Source of the DNA: Apodospora peruviana
Taxonomy: Eukaryota > Ascomycota > Sordariomycetes > Sordariales > Lasiosphaeriaceae
NCBI GenBank assembly: GCA_033439685.1
Contig: JAUEDM010000004.1
Location: forward strand, 3,472,001 to 3,536,000
Direction: 5' to 3'
DNA length: 64,000 nt
Shown: in pieces, positions 1-11,133 of the stretch
Numbering within the stretch: position 1 is the first letter of the stretch
Layout of the letters: every line of letters starts with the position of its first letter
Translations under genes and position numbers: made by a program
Notes under the pieces: model-generated
The model's database searches: none
Told to the model about the DNA's origin: nothing
The model's input: the letters and a program-made list of their open reading frames with translations, nothing else

Positions 1-264
1 CCCGCGCGCGTGCGGTGTGTCGGTGAACGAACTGATGGTTCCACGAATAAAAGAAAAACAGGTCCCCGAAATTCCAATATGGTAGGCCCAAACCTGGCAT
101 TTGGTTGATTGCCATCTCAGCCAGCGACGTTTCGGTGGATGAAGCAAAGGAAATTGGAAAACACAAATGGTCGAAACTGAAAACATACTCCAACAATGCT
201 CGGAAAACAGGTATCAGACCCGTCGGATGGACGTATAATAATACGTATTATACAGTCCCTCCTC

Positions 265-2266
265 TTACTCCCCCTCCTCAGGGTCTTCATCACGCTTGCG
301 CTTGCGCTGCTTTCTGGGCTGATTCATCAAGCCCGGATTGAACGGGCCCACCAAGGGCGGGTCGGGCTCATCTCTCAAGCGCGGGTTGAATGGTGTCAGC
401 CCTTGAAGGGTTGGTGGCCGCGTTGCGTCGAATGGATACCGCCTCGGGTTGAATGTTGGTAGCGGCAGCTGTGGGTTTGTAGGCTGCTGGGGTCGACGCT
501 GTGCTCGGATCTGGGGTAGCGGCGGGCGCGGTGGCAACTGTGGGTGTCGACGCGCAGGTTGCTGTTGTTGCGGCTGCGGATGAGCCGCTTCTGCTCGCAT
601 CGGCGGTCGCGGTGGTAGCTGTGCGTTTTGGTTCTGCTGCTGTCTTGCGGCTCTGACCTGATCAAATATCCGGTCCATCAACCCCGGGTCGTATGGTATC
701 ACTGGTTGTCCTGGTTGTCTGAGCTGCTGGAGTCCGCGCTCAAATCGGGATATGGTTGGTGGTGCAGGTCGCGGCGGCAGATTTGGGTATTGGCCTGGCT
801 GTTCCTGCAGCGGCTGCGGATGAGCCGCTGCTGTTTGGATTGGCGGTCGTGGTGGAAGCCCTTGAGCTGGAGCATACGCTGGATTGCCACTGTCGGGCAA
901 CGCCTGTCCCATCGTGGCGCGTGTAGGACCAAGGGGCAACGGGTGAATAGGGGCAGGTTGTGCTACCGGGACTGGTGCCGGAGGACGCGGCGGAAGCGTA
1001 GCAGGAGCGTAAGGCACTCTGTCGTTGACCAATTTGTCGGGAAAGCCGGGACCGGGTACAGCAGCCTCGACGTCGCCACCGCGTAGAGCCCACCCTTCTT
1101 GAATCAAATCTTGATCGTCGTCGTCAAGGAAGTCACCCTCGCCGTCCTCCTCGTTGAATTCATCGTCGAATTCATCGTCGTAGAAGCCGTTCTCGTAAAC
1201 ATCTGCGTCCAAGGCAAAAGGGTCGTCACCATGAAATCGAATGAATGGGTCCTGATGATCTTTAGGTGCATCGTTAAGCAGCTTCTTGACAGCCTCGAAA
1301 ATCTCGTCGTCCAGGGCCTCATCGTCAAGCTCGCCGGACCGCTCTTTCACGGCCTTCTTTCGCAGCTCTCGCGCTGCAGCTACGACGGCATCTCCGTAGA
1401 TCTCCGTGGTCTTCTTGTGAATGGCGCACTTTGTTGAATCCTCACTCCACGGGTTATCAAAATGGGAATAAGGGGCCGTAGTTTTGTCGAGCGTCTTGCC
1501 GCAGAGGTAGCACTGCGATGTTTTGCACACTGGGCAGACGACCTTGTTGCAGCCATGTCCCTTGACGTATCGTGTACCGCCTGTGGTGCGAGTGTGGTTG
1601 ATTAGTTATTTATTCGTGAAAGTAGTAAAACAAACATATTTGGAAGGACGAATGGAGAAGGAGCGAAAAACACAAGAGACGAAGACCAAAGAGAAGAAAA
1701 CAGAGAGAAAACAATAACTTACACTCGTTGCATTTCCGAACCATGGCCTCCGAGACCATGTCCCGGAGCTGCTCCTCCAGCGACATGGAAGACGGACCAT
1801 CAGTGCGGCCGCCTACTTCCTCGCATGTCTTGGGAGTGTGGGCGTGGTTCCGGCAGTGGCGGCAACTCACGATCCCACACTTTGGATTCTGACACGCAAG
1901 CTCGGGCGCGTCCTCTACCGCCACGACCTCGTCGGCCTGGACAAAGCAAAACGGGCAGATCTCGAGACTTCCGAGGTCAGCCCCAGCCGCGCGCATGGCA
2001 GCCCTCCTCCCGTTTAGATCCAGGCGGGCCTGGGAATTTTCGTCCAGGAACCGGTCCATCTGCGGCTGAGTGAAGACAGCCTTGCAGCCGTCCCCACTCA
2101 CCATGCACGCGAGCTGAGGCTTTCCTGTCGCGACTTCGCTCGCAGCGTAACGTCGGACGCAGGGGAGACAGAACTGGTGGCACTTCTGGTCAAGGGCTGG
2201 CTCGGCATTGCACTGGACCATCCGGTCCAGTGGGATCTCGTCCCAGCACACAGCGCACGTCGCCAT
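265..2266 (-). CDS. RBR-type E3 ubiquitin ligase, RNF216/TRIAD3-like, with proline-rich tail
   Basis: Two-exon model: 2266-1723 and 1580-265, donor GTAAGT, acceptor CAG with a CTAATC branch; 619 aa. The spliced codon is a zinc-binding Cys. Seen: RING1 at about residues 4-60, an IBR at about 104-148 and RING2 from C179/C182 to C209. The expected catalytic Cys is C193 in the motif GHGCNKVVC; the residue after GCN is Lys rather than the His of HHARI/parkin, as in RNF216-type enzymes. RBR ligases take ubiquitin from an E2 onto this Cys before passing it to substrate. The C-terminal ~400 residues are acidic, then Pro/Gln-rich, with five LPPRP-type motifs that look like SH3 ligands. The intron lies inside RING2, so an unspliced transcript would lose ligase activity. 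Substrates are unknown. Confidence 0.88.
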
Positions 2267-4536
2267 GATTTTGAAGGTGCTGATTATTTGAAAAAAAAAA
2301 AAAAAAATGAGTTAGTACTTTAGTTGTGATGTTCAACTCTTTCTTCTGCGGCGGTGAAGTACTTATTCTGCTGTGTCGAGAGTTGGGCGGACGCTGCTTC
2401 AGCAAGGCAAGTTGTGTCGAGTTGGGTGGACGCAATAAATATAAGGGCCCTCGAAAGGTGAGGCTGCACGGACCAGTACCAGAAATGTCACTAGCTGGCC
2501 GGGTAACCTATCATTCACTTCGAGTTTGGACTAAATATGGAACAGAGACAGTGGGTGTCTTGACTTTACAGTGAATGGTGTCTCTCTCCTAACCTCGGCG
2601 TACGTCTCAAGCTACCTACCAACCAGGTAATTTCAAACACTGAGGATGTTTTAGTAACATGAGTGAATAGAAACCCATAGCTCCCAAAGAAACCCATTTC
2701 CACGCCAACGAGCACCTCCGCCATAGGGCAGCTGAGGGGTGGAGTTGGCGGGTAGGCGGTCGTGAGAAATCAAAGTCGGAGCAGCCTGTCTGGTGAAAAG
2801 CTCATTATAGGGTGGATTCTATTGAAAGTGTATCAGAGGATATGCAGACGAAGTGCAAACGTTTTGGCCGCTTGATCAACCATGTTGGCCCGAAGTACAT
2901 CGATGATCGGTACGACATTGAATACGACAAGGTGACCAAGGATCTGGGTTTCCAGGAATCCCGATTTGGGACTGCTTGGGATGATTAAACTGCATCCTTA
3001 CTAGAGATCTTATGTCCAAGATTGGCACTTGAAAAGGGGCATCCTTGAATATGATGTAATCAAAAATATGCTGCAAAACGTGTCCTTTTCTCTCTTGCGC
3101 TCCTGCCAACATGAGGACCAACCGGACTAACAAAGTTGCGCTGCGAAAACGGTCAGGCTTGCGCCCTTCTCACAATGCTGAACCATGAAGGCTGGAAGTG
3201 CACCAAACCACCCATACAGCTCCGTAATGATTCCGAGAAGATTGTCGTGTTTAAGTCTGGTCGTATTCAGTCCACTTTCACGACAATGGCAAACTGAAGA
3301 CCACCTATCCAGTCACTTCTTGCCACGCCCCCCTCAGATTTCTCCGGTACCCGATCCCTTTTCTATCTCAGAATGCTACACACACAATCTGAGACACTGG
3401 CCTTTCAGCTTTATTGCCACTGAGGACATAAGATACATGCGTAGATGGTGCTATCGTGAATGCCATGTAGTTCAGCCGGTGAAATAAAAATGGACAAGAT
3501 AGATAGGTATATTGGTTAACATCCTACTTCACAGTTTGGTTCATACAATCTCGATATGGAATGAACCTGTTTGTTTCTAGAACATATTCCTCTCCTTGCG
3601 GATTATACATAACTAAGGTAGTAAGTACCTCATGAAGCAGTGATACCACTCTGGTTCGGACAGTTCTACAATATAGAGGAACCCGATCCCCGACTTATGG
3701 AAGGAGATTGCGGTTTTTAGAGGTAAGAGGGAGGGGGCAATGGAAAACTCCCGGCTACAGCCTGTTAGGACGAGTTTTCAAATAGGATCCGGTGTCTGAC
3801 ATTGATCGTTATGGATGCCTTGGGAGTTACTCGTTCATCAACGCCCGGAATATGCTGCTATTCGGATCAGCCCCGGCGCTGCTTGCTACGCAAATCCCCG
3901 TGCAGACGGTTTGAGCAGTATATCATGAGGTCGGTATGCGTCCAAAAGTTGACTGCGTTTTTCATCCTCGCAAACTCTAGCTCTGATGGCGGGTTGGGAT
4001 CTTACAGCTATGACCACATCAGCCGAGGACTGGATGAGGAACTGATAACGGTGGTGGTAATAAGATAACCACCGGTGCTGCTAGTTCCAAAGGGAAGCTG
4101 ACGTCCGTCGCGGGCGCGTCGGGGCCATCATTGGCAAGACCTTCGCCCCCCAGACCTATAAGCCGCGGAGTGGGTGCCAAACCACCACAAACACCTCGGC
4201 CCAAGTCACTGCCAGTTCGATTCCCATGGCGTAAAAGTCTCCCCTATGAGAAAATCATAGCCTACCATACGGGTTAGATATCGAGTGCCGACAGCCACAT
4301 GCAGGACTGGAGATCAAGGCATCAGTTCCAATAGATTGCTTTAGGGATATTTGATTCAGCCCAAAGACTTGATATTTGATCAATCCAAGCCCTTATCTAC
4401 GCAACGCAAACAGTCGTGAGTCGATCAAATCCTCGCCTTCCTCTCCGCGAATAACGCCCCAGGCCCAAGTAAACTTAGGCACTCACTAAGTAAACCAAAT
4501 ACTGTATCCACAAGGAAAATCATGGCGTGAGTCTAT
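2267..4536. other. Intergenic region, 2.3 kb, no confident gene
   Basis: It begins with the RBR gene leader, which contains an A-run at about 2291-2306. No open frame shows a recognisable domain. The only coding-like stretch is a 48-codon frame at 2842-2988, listed separately. Confidence 0.6.
2842..2988 (+). other. Short coding-like fragment, possible gene relic
   Basis: A 48-codon frame (MQTKCKRFGRLINHVGPKYI at its start) has a plausible amino-acid composition and stays open upstream to about 2790. It has no partner exon, no recognised domain and no neighbouring coding sequence. It may be the last exon of a decayed gene. The function is not recognised. Confidence 0.2.
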
Positions 4537-7500
4537 TCAGTCCTCGCCAGAATCCATGTACTCATCCTCATCCTCGTCATCATCGTCATCCTCGTCACTA
4601 CTCGAAGGCGCATTCCGCCTCCTCCTTCTCAGCCCGCCAGCTGCACCCCTAATTTTCTTCGCTTGCGCCGCAGCCTTCGGCTTGGGCTTCGTGCTTATCA
4701 CAGCCTTGCCCTTACCCTTGGCCGCTTTGACAGGCTCCAGTTCCGGCCCCGGTTCCAGTTCTAAAAGTGGTGAGGATGACGACCTCCTATCAGCCGGCCC
4801 GTCACCGTTCTCAACCATCAACGTATCCTCGACGCCGTCATCATACTCGTCCTCGTGATCAACTGCTCGAGAGAAATACGCCGACCTAACCGGTACTGCC
4901 TTCTCCTTTTCTTCTTCCTGCTCCTCTTCAAGCTCATATCCTTCCGGCAGAAAGCCACCACCACCATCATCCCCTTCATCAACAAACCCACCACCCGCAC
5001 CCGCACCTTCATTCGTCTGGCCCAACCCATTCCCACGCTTAAACACCCGATCATCCACCCCATCCAGATGACCATAATCTTGTCTAATCCTCTCCACAAT
5101 CCTCATCCCCATCAGAAACTTCCTCCACCTCCCCAGCGCCGCCTTGCGCCTCTTCTCGTCCTCCTTCCTGCTTTTCTCTGCCTCATCCTTTGCCAGCTCC
5201 TCCATGACTTTGTCGTGATACTCCTCCGCGACCACAACCCCCTGAATCACCGGCACGGCCATGCGGTGCCCAAACTCAAAATCCACCACCGCCTCCGCGT
5301 AGTCGATCTCCAACCGCTTACACACCCGCATCGCACCCCTATAAGGCACGTGCACTGCGCCCTGGGGACACATGTGCGCCGCAAACAGATCAATATTCCC
5401 GTACTCGTTCTTCGGAATCATCCCATTCTGTATGGGTGGCGGGATGATCCAGTCCGTCTGATCAAACGAGTACAACCCCTGGAGCACCTTTTCACCCGTA
5501 GCGGCCTCTGCCTCGGCGATCTCTCGTCTCCGGTTGGTGGTGGCCGCTCTGTAGGGTACCCTTTTAAGAGGCTGCTCTCCACCAATGGGGGCACGGCCCT
5601 GTTTGTGCCACGTCTCGGCGCTCTTGACTTGCACGACGTCTTTGCGCAAGTACACCGGTTCCTCCTGCCCGTCGGGGCCTTTACCCTTCTTAAACGTCTT
5701 GACGGGTTTCGCGCCAGGAAGGAGCGCCTCCTCGCGCTTCAGGTGTCTCTCCAAAACAAACTCCTTTGACGTCTTGTAGTACTGCAAAGTCTCTTCGCCC
5801 TCCTTGACCTCCTTCTTTTCAGCCTGGGTCGGTTTCAGGTCCGTCGAATCCTCGAGATCGTCAACCTCGGTAAACGGGTGGTCTTTATCGCCCCTGACAT
5901 AGCCCTTCATGGCGGCCGACCGGAACCAGTCAAACAGCTCGTACCGCTTGACCTTGCCGTGGCGGTTGTAGACCGGGATCTTTTCAATGGGCAGACGGTT
6001 GCCCTTGGTGCGGCCCGGCAGCGACTGACGCTTGAGATACCGGACGGTCACGTCTTTCGCGGTTCCGTCTGAGCAGTAGGCCACGACATAGGCGATGACT
6101 TGTTTGGCTTTGTCCGCTTTGCCACCGCGAGGCTCGAGGGACTGGATTAGGTCCGGGTTGGTCCCGATGACCGACTTGACGATCGGGTCTACGGGCAGAT
6201 ATCTGTTTCTGACTGGTGATAGGACTTCGGACCAGTAATGCGGGAATTCGAGGTCCTTGTCGTAGGTCCGACTTCTCGCTTTCTGGGGTGTGATGGGTTG
6301 TTCTGAGATGACGGAGTCGTTGTCGCTATCATCAATCTCTAGCTCAGAGTCGGTAGCTTTCCCCTGGGGTGTTTTCCGAGTACTCGCTCGTCTTGGCGAG
6401 CGACCAGAAGAGCCAGCAGCTGTTGACTTGGTCACTGCTGCCACGGCTTTTGGGGCTGGCATTTTCTTCTGGTTGGTCGGAGAGGTCCACTCAGACTTGG
6501 ACTCGTTTTCAGGATCCGCCTCCTCCAGTTTGTTCCACCCGAAACCCAGTGGCTGCAGACTCGCGACTAGGCGGGCTTCCAAACCTAGACCTCTGAGCAG
6601 AGCTGTAAACAGTTGAGCACCAACGTCTCGGCTGCCCGTGCATTCCTGCGCGCACTTCCGAAACTCGCCCAAGCCTTGAATACGCTCTCCGAACTTCTCT
6701 GGGTTATTTTCCTCCTGGCTGAAGGCCTTTGTGACGCGGTCCAACCTCTCGAGGGACATGTATCCCCACTTACGTAAGCCTGGAGCAGTGACTCGAAACC
6801 GCTGCTTCCACCAGGCCGAGAGTGCTTTCATCAACCTGAACATGGGATCTCCTTGACTCCTGTCAACAACGCCTTTCTCAAGACGCTCAGCTGCTTCACC
6901 CCAGTCCCGTGACTTGTGATCTACTGCTGCCTTGCCCTTGCCCGGTCGTTTGCTGTTGTTCTTCCCTTTCGGATCCAGCTTTGACTTCTTCTCGGGCGTT
7001 GCCTCGGGTACTTCCAGCCCACTGTTACGCTTCCATCTCTCCACTTCGTCCCATAACCTTGGCGGTAGGTGCGACAAGAGTAAACCCTGCACTTCGGGAT
7101 CACACAGCCAAGAATTGCGGATGGCATTGTGCCAGAGCAGAAGCTGGACATGCACACAATGGGTAGCAATCCGGATCTGCCGTTCCACCTTGGATGGGCC
7201 TTTCTTGCCCATGGCGTTGGCGAGTGATATCCTCGTGTCTCTGATGAGGGTCAACTCCAGGTTGCCGGAGATGGGGGCATCCGGCACGCATGTCTGTGGC
7301 GGTGCCTCGACATCCTCAAACTCGATGTCTTCGTCCTCATCATCATCATCTTCATCCGGTTGTGTCTCGATCTTCGGGCGCTTGGTAAGCGGGACATCTT
7401 CGAAATCGGCATCCGAGAGGGAGGACAGGGAGCTCTCGTCGTCGGTATCGTCGACCTCTTGTATGGAGCGGTTCCGGGTGGAGGGTCCCGGGCTAGCAGT

Positions 7501-7662
7501 TGCATCGAGGTCATCGAACAGCGTTGGTTTCCGTGGCGGGGCCGTCACGGCTTTGGTTCCGCCCTTGCCCTTGCTCTTGGCTGTTCGCTTGCTGCTCGGT
7601 CCGGGCCGGGGAGACGATGGAGGCGACTCGCGCAGTCGCTTGCGCGGGACATGTGGAGGCAT
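4537..7662 (-). CDS. rad4: DNA repair protein Rad4/XPC
   Basis: Single exon, 1041 aa. Rad4/XPC is the damage sensor that starts global-genome nucleotide excision repair, acting in the nucleus with Rad23 and Cdc31/centrin homologues. Seen: a basic then acidic disordered N-terminus (1-130); a transglutaminase-like domain at about 145-545, split by a low-complexity insert near 400-465 and followed by the FPHYWSEV segment; the beta-hairpin domains BHD1/BHD2 at about 630-745; and BHD3 at about 748-822 (NEYGNIDLF, with MCPQGAVHVPYRGA). The C-terminal tail is acidic, with SSSDEDDDD at the end. The length is normal for filamentous-fungal Rad4. It is divergent from the AN1 zinc-finger gene 490 bp away. 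Confidence 0.95.
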   Translation of the reverse strand: MPPHVPRKRLRESPPSSPRPGPSSKRTAKSKGKGGTKAVTAPPRKPTLFDDLDATASPGPSTRNRSIQEVDDTDDESSLSSLSDADFEDVPLTKRPKIETQPDEDDDDEDEDIEFEDVEAPPQTCVPDAPISGNLELTLIRDTRISLANAMGKKGPSKVERQIRIATHCVHVQLLLWHNAIRNSWLCDPEVQGLLLSHLPPRLWDEVERWKRNSGLEVPEATPEKKSKLDPKGKNNSKRPGKGKAAVDHKSRDWGEAAERLEKGVVDRSQGDPMFRLMKALSAWWKQRFRVTAPGLRKWGYMSLERLDRVTKAFSQEENNPEKFGERIQGLGEFRKCAQECTGSRDVGAQLFTALLRGLGLEARLVASLQPLGFGWNKLEEADPENESKSEWTSPTNQKKMPAPKAVAAVTKSTAAGSSGRSPRRASTRKTPQGKATDSELEIDDSDNDSVISEQPITPQKARSRTYDKDLEFPHYWSEVLSPVRNRYLPVDPIVKSVIGTNPDLIQSLEPRGGKADKAKQVIAYVVAYCSDGTAKDVTVRYLKRQSLPGRTKGNRLPIEKIPVYNRHGKVKRYELFDWFRSAAMKGYVRGDKDHPFTEVDDLEDSTDLKPTQAEKKEVKEGEETLQYYKTSKEFVLERHLKREEALLPGAKPVKTFKKGKGPDGQEEPVYLRKDVVQVKSAETWHKQGRAPIGGEQPLKRVPYRAATTNRRREIAEAEAATGEKVLQGLYSFDQTDWIIPPPIQNGMIPKNEYGNIDLFAAHMCPQGAVHVPYRGAMRVCKRLEIDYAEAVVDFEFGHRMAVPVIQGVVVAEEYHDKVMEELAKDEAEKSRKEDEKRRKAALGRWRKFLMGMRIVERIRQDYGHLDGVDDRVFKRGNGLGQTNEGAGAGGGFVDEGDDGGGGFLPEGYELEEEQEEEKEKAVPVRSAYFSRAVDHEDEYDDGVEDTLMVENGDGPADRRSSSSPLLELEPGPELEPVKAAKGKGKAVISTKPKPKAAAQAKKIRGAAGGLRRRRRNAPSSSDEDDDDDEDEDEYMDSGED

Positions 7663-8151
7663 TTTTGGTAAAATAGTGTTGCTTCATTGTTGGGCAAGAG
7701 AATCATGTAGCGTACAAGTTGAAGTTCGCATCACCAATGTCCCACGATCTTTAGTGACGGTTGTCGTCCTCGGGATCGTCGTTAATTGAACGGCCGGGAG
7801 ACGCGTTCTGCGATTCGATGACGTGCCGTCACCAACCCTAACCCCAGCTTTGGGCCACTGAGACGCCGTTGGTTGCCACCTGAGACCGCGCGCCAATCCA
7901 GGTTGGACAGGGGCTCGGCGGGACCTTCGAGACCCTTCCAGTGAATCCAGTCAGCCGCATCGCGGGGCTACGATCTCTCTAATCACAAGCAGGCATCCAA
8001 CCTCGACGTCGTCAACCCGCTCAGCCTCGCCTCTTGGTCAGCACCAACTCAAGCCGATCTGCGCCGTCCGTGTTTGCCTCCTAATAACCCCTTCCCCCTT
8101 CTCTTTTTATATACCCTCCCCTCCTGGCGAGCCGGCGACACAACCTTCACG
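7663..8151. promoter_or_regulatory. Shared divergent promoter region, RAD4 / AN1 zinc-finger gene
   Basis: 489 bp between two divergent start codons. A TATA-like TTTTTATATACC lies at about 8104-8115, 40-50 bp upstream of the plus-strand start. No other element was recognised. Confidence 0.5.
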
Positions 8152-9135
8152 ATGGCAAACCAAAACGACGACCCGTCTGACACAAGCTACATCAACATGG
8201 CCGCCGCAAAAGTCGCTCCCAAACCATCCCTACCTCAATCCGACGCCTACGAAGATGCAACTCTGATTGGCACCCACTGCGAGCTCTCCTACTGCAACCA
8301 GCTCGACTTCCTCCCCTTCTTCTGTCAATCATGCCGGCACACCTTCTGCCTCGACCACCGCACAGAATCGGCACACAAATGCGCCAACGCCGGCGCCTGG
8401 GCGCAGCGCAGGCGCGAGGCCCAGCTAAATCGCCCAGCAGCCGGCGCAGGCAAGCAGATGCGCGACTTTGTCTCGCAGAAACCCTGCGCCGACGATTCCT
8501 GCAAAACCACCATCGGCACATCTCTGGTGCCAGGCGTCCACTGCCCGTCATGTAACCGGGACTACTGCCTCAAGCACCGCCTAAAAGAGGACCACGACTG
8601 CGCCAACAAGATCCCCGTCGGCGCTGTTGTGAAGACCGACAAGGTCGTCGAGTCCGCCAAGAACGCATTCGAAAAGTTCAAGATCTGGGGCGCGGCAAAG
8701 AAACAGCAGATGGCAACCGCGAGCAGCAGAAGTCTGCCAAAACCGAAGCCCTCGAGCGCTGCGGCACGGGTCGTGGCTGTCAATGCGCTGAAAAGGACGG
8801 CAAAGGGGGACGAGAAGCTCGCTCCCGAGAAGAGGGTTTATCTATACGTCGAGGCGGAGGCGGAAACCGCGAAAGCCAAATTTCCGAAAGGGCAATTTTT
8901 TTATTCGAAAGACTGGGTGGTCGGCAAGTTGCTCGACGCTGCGGCCAAGAGCTTGCAGGTCGAAAACCTGAACAACAAATCCAATGATGAGCGGGACAGG
9001 TTACGCGTGTTTCATGTCGAGGGCGGGAGGGTGCTTGAGTTTAATGAGAAGATTGGGTCGGTGTTGGTGAGCGGGAATACCGTTGTCTTGTTAAGAGGTG
9101 TTGGGCCAGCTACGCCGGATCTGATCGAGGTTTGA
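8152..9135 (+). CDS. CUZ1: AN1-type zinc-finger protein with ubiquitin-like C-terminus (Cuz1/ZFAND1 family)
   Basis: 327 aa, one exon. The start is the ATG at 8152 (context CACGATGGC); the frame is open upstream but without another ATG. Two AN1 zinc fingers are complete: residues 43-77 (C43, C48, C58, C61, C66, H69, H75, C77) and 112-150 with the same spacing. The C-terminal ~95 residues (KRVYLYVEAE to VVLLRG) look like the ubiquitin-like fold of Cuz1. In yeast and human this family links Cdc48/p97 and the proteasome to clearance of arsenite-induced stress granules; assigning that role here is inference from architecture. It is convergent with the MTP18 gene. Confidence 0.88.
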   Translation: MANQNDDPSDTSYINMAAAKVAPKPSLPQSDAYEDATLIGTHCELSYCNQLDFLPFFCQSCRHTFCLDHRTESAHKCANAGAWAQRRREAQLNRPAAGAGKQMRDFVSQKPCADDSCKTTIGTSLVPGVHCPSCNRDYCLKHRLKEDHDCANKIPVGAVVKTDKVVESAKNAFEKFKIWGAAKKQQMATASSRSLPKPKPSSAAARVVAVNALKRTAKGDEKLAPEKRVYLYVEAEAETAKAKFPKGQFFYSKDWVVGKLLDAAAKSLQVENLNNKSNDERDRLRVFHVEGGRVLEFNEKIGSVLVSGNTVVLLRGVGPATPDLIEV

Positions 9136-9531
9136 GTGTTTATTTGAGTAGTTGTGACGATTTAGCATAGCGTTTCGTTTATGGGTTCGTGTTGCTTGGA
9201 AAGTTTTGCATGGGAAGGCTGGATTCCATATATCTGCCATGAGGTTCATGGCGTCATGATATTCACGACGTTCAATAAAAAGCTTCTTATTGATCGCTAT
9301 GTCTTACATACGGAACACGTATTTGTGCTCATGCCTGTTGTCGACAAAAATGTGACCTACAGTCCTGCCCTCCAAAACGCCGGCGCCCCTCGGATTCCTC
9401 CAAACAGCCCTCAAGTAAAACATACCAAATATTCATCCCCTTATAAGAGCGGCGAATGCCATACATACAATACAGTAAGAGAGACCATTCCGGCGAAACG
9501 TTTATCTCACATATTCTCACAACAAAACATC
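9136..9531. other. Convergent 3' intergenic region
   Basis: 396 bp between two convergent stop codons. A run with AATAAAAAG near 9273 could serve 3' end formation of the upstream gene. No gene seen. Confidence 0.5.
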
Positions 9532-10527
9532 CTACAGCTCCTTCTCTTTAACTTTCTCCTTCGGCTTCTCGCTAAGCTGCTTCTCCCGTCCAATCATCGG
9601 TGCATGTCCAACAGCCTGCTTGCCGCCAAATGTCTCGAAGCCCTTATGGAACGTCCACTCGACCGCATTCTCGACCGGCTTATCGAACAGCGTCGGCAGG
9701 AACGGCACGATCGACAACCCCAGCCCGATGGGCCCCCACGTGCGAATGGTCTTATTCTTCACATCCTTTAGCGCGCGCCCACTGTACCGCACCACACTGT
9801 GAATCGTAAACGCCGGCAATCCCATGCTAGCAAGGCTCTGGAAGATACCACGCTGCAGCATGACGGTCCGCCAATCTTCCAACCCTGGGACGTGGGCGGT
9901 GGCCGGAACTACCGCCGCGCCGCCACTGACTGGCGACGGCTGCACAGCCGACACATGCGGCGAGTCTAGGCCCAGAAGTTTCTGCTGGTGCGGCGTAAGC
10001 TCCAGCTGCGGGTTCAGCGTGCGCTGGTTCTGCCAGTAAGCTTTGTAGCCTTCGTAGCTCACATCCCCCAAGATGTAGGCCCACGAGACGCCGTAGGCAC
10101 CCCGAACGAGCCACGGGTGCGCGACCGGGCGGAAGGATTCGCCAATGTCGGATGTGTAGGCCACGTAGCGGTGCGCAGACAGAAGGATGGTGCGGAAACG
10201 GGCGGCGTAGGCTGCGTAGCGGACGTTGGACTCGGTCGATGGAGGGACGCTTGACTGGAAGTTAGGACGGAAGGGCCGGAATGGGATGGGATGGATGGCA
10301 ACATACTAGCCCTCGACTAGGTCGTCGTAGAAGTTTTCTTCCCTATCAGACTTGTCGATAATGTTCTGCAGCTTGGACGGGAGCTTTTCGCGCTCGGGCA
10401 GCTTTTTGGGGTCGAACGCCTTTTGCATTTCGGCCACCTCCTCGGCGGGTGCCTTGGTCTCGGGAGGCGACACCTTTGGTTGCGGTGGTGTTACCGGCTT
10501 GTCTTTGCTATCGCTCCAGGGCCACAT
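9532..10527 (-). CDS. MTP18: Mitochondrial fission process protein 1 / MTP18
   Basis: Two exons, 10527-10307 and 10249-9532, giving 312 aa. MTP18/MTFP1 is an inner-mitochondrial-membrane protein that influences mitochondrial division. Seen: a short charged N-terminus (MWPWSDSKDKP), then the family core ESNVRYAAYAARFRT and SAHRYVAYTSDIGESFRP, a hydrophobic segment with SWAYILGD, and two more hydrophobic stretches around SLASMGLPAFTIHSVVRY and GLSIVPFLP. The tail is Lys-rich. Donor GTATGT is clear. The nearby CAG acceptor breaks the frame, and only an AAG acceptor five bases further on keeps the conserved core in frame. It is divergent from ATP19. Confidence 0.88.
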
Positions 10528-11133
10528 GTTGAAGGTTTGGTGGGATCAGAGACTGGATGGAGTGTGTATATTCTGTAGTTGGTCTTTGAACACTGGATGG
10601 CAGAGCGTAAGGAGCTATCGGATTACGGATTTCCGGCAAGTTCCAATGTGCAATCTGTGAAGATGTCGAGAAACGAGTTCAACTGGACTTAAATTCGAGA
10701 CCTGCACAATTAGTTGGACGGCCGGACAGAGGTGTATCCGTAATTGTGCGGGTTGACACCTTCGGCCTTGAGCTGAGCTCCGGTCCGTCTTCGTCCTGGG
10801 TGACGTACCTCGTCCTCGGGTGGGGTGACGGGATATGGACCTCGAAGGTGGTGTCCTGGTTACAACGATACTGGCAAGGAGTCGCTTAGCTAAGCCTCCA
10901 TTTATGCATCCTACCAACGCAATCGCGGTTGGCTGTAGGCCCGTGCGTTGCCAACTGCCAGTGCCTGCCACGGGTGGCTGGCAAAATTTCGGAAGCTGGC
11001 AAGCCGAGCTTGTCGTCTTGCGCGTTTTCAACATCTTGAACGACCCATCCAACCCACGAGCCTCACGTCCAATTGCCTCCGATCGGAATCCCGCCACACC
11101 TCTTCGAACCCGGTTCCGTCTTCATCAGCCAAA
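10528..11133. promoter_or_regulatory. Shared divergent promoter of two mitochondrial genes (MTP18 / ATP19)
   Basis: 606 bp between divergent start codons. The segment at about 10945-11005 contains several copies of the tetramer TGGC/GCCA, some in inverted orientation. No TATA box was recognised close to ATP19. Confidence 0.45.

Noticed and set aside
628..1437. Plus-strand open frames opposite the RBR ligase gene
   Set aside because: They are antisense shadows of the GC- and Pro-codon-rich minus-strand coding sequence, with no domains and no start context.
4080..4240. Possible tRNA around AGTTCGATTCCC
   Set aside because: No matching acceptor, D or anticodon stems; single B-box-like hit only.
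4855..5769. 304-codon plus-strand frame within RAD4
   Set aside because: Antisense of a well-supported Rad4 coding region; His/Pro/Leu-rich composition typical of an antisense shadow.
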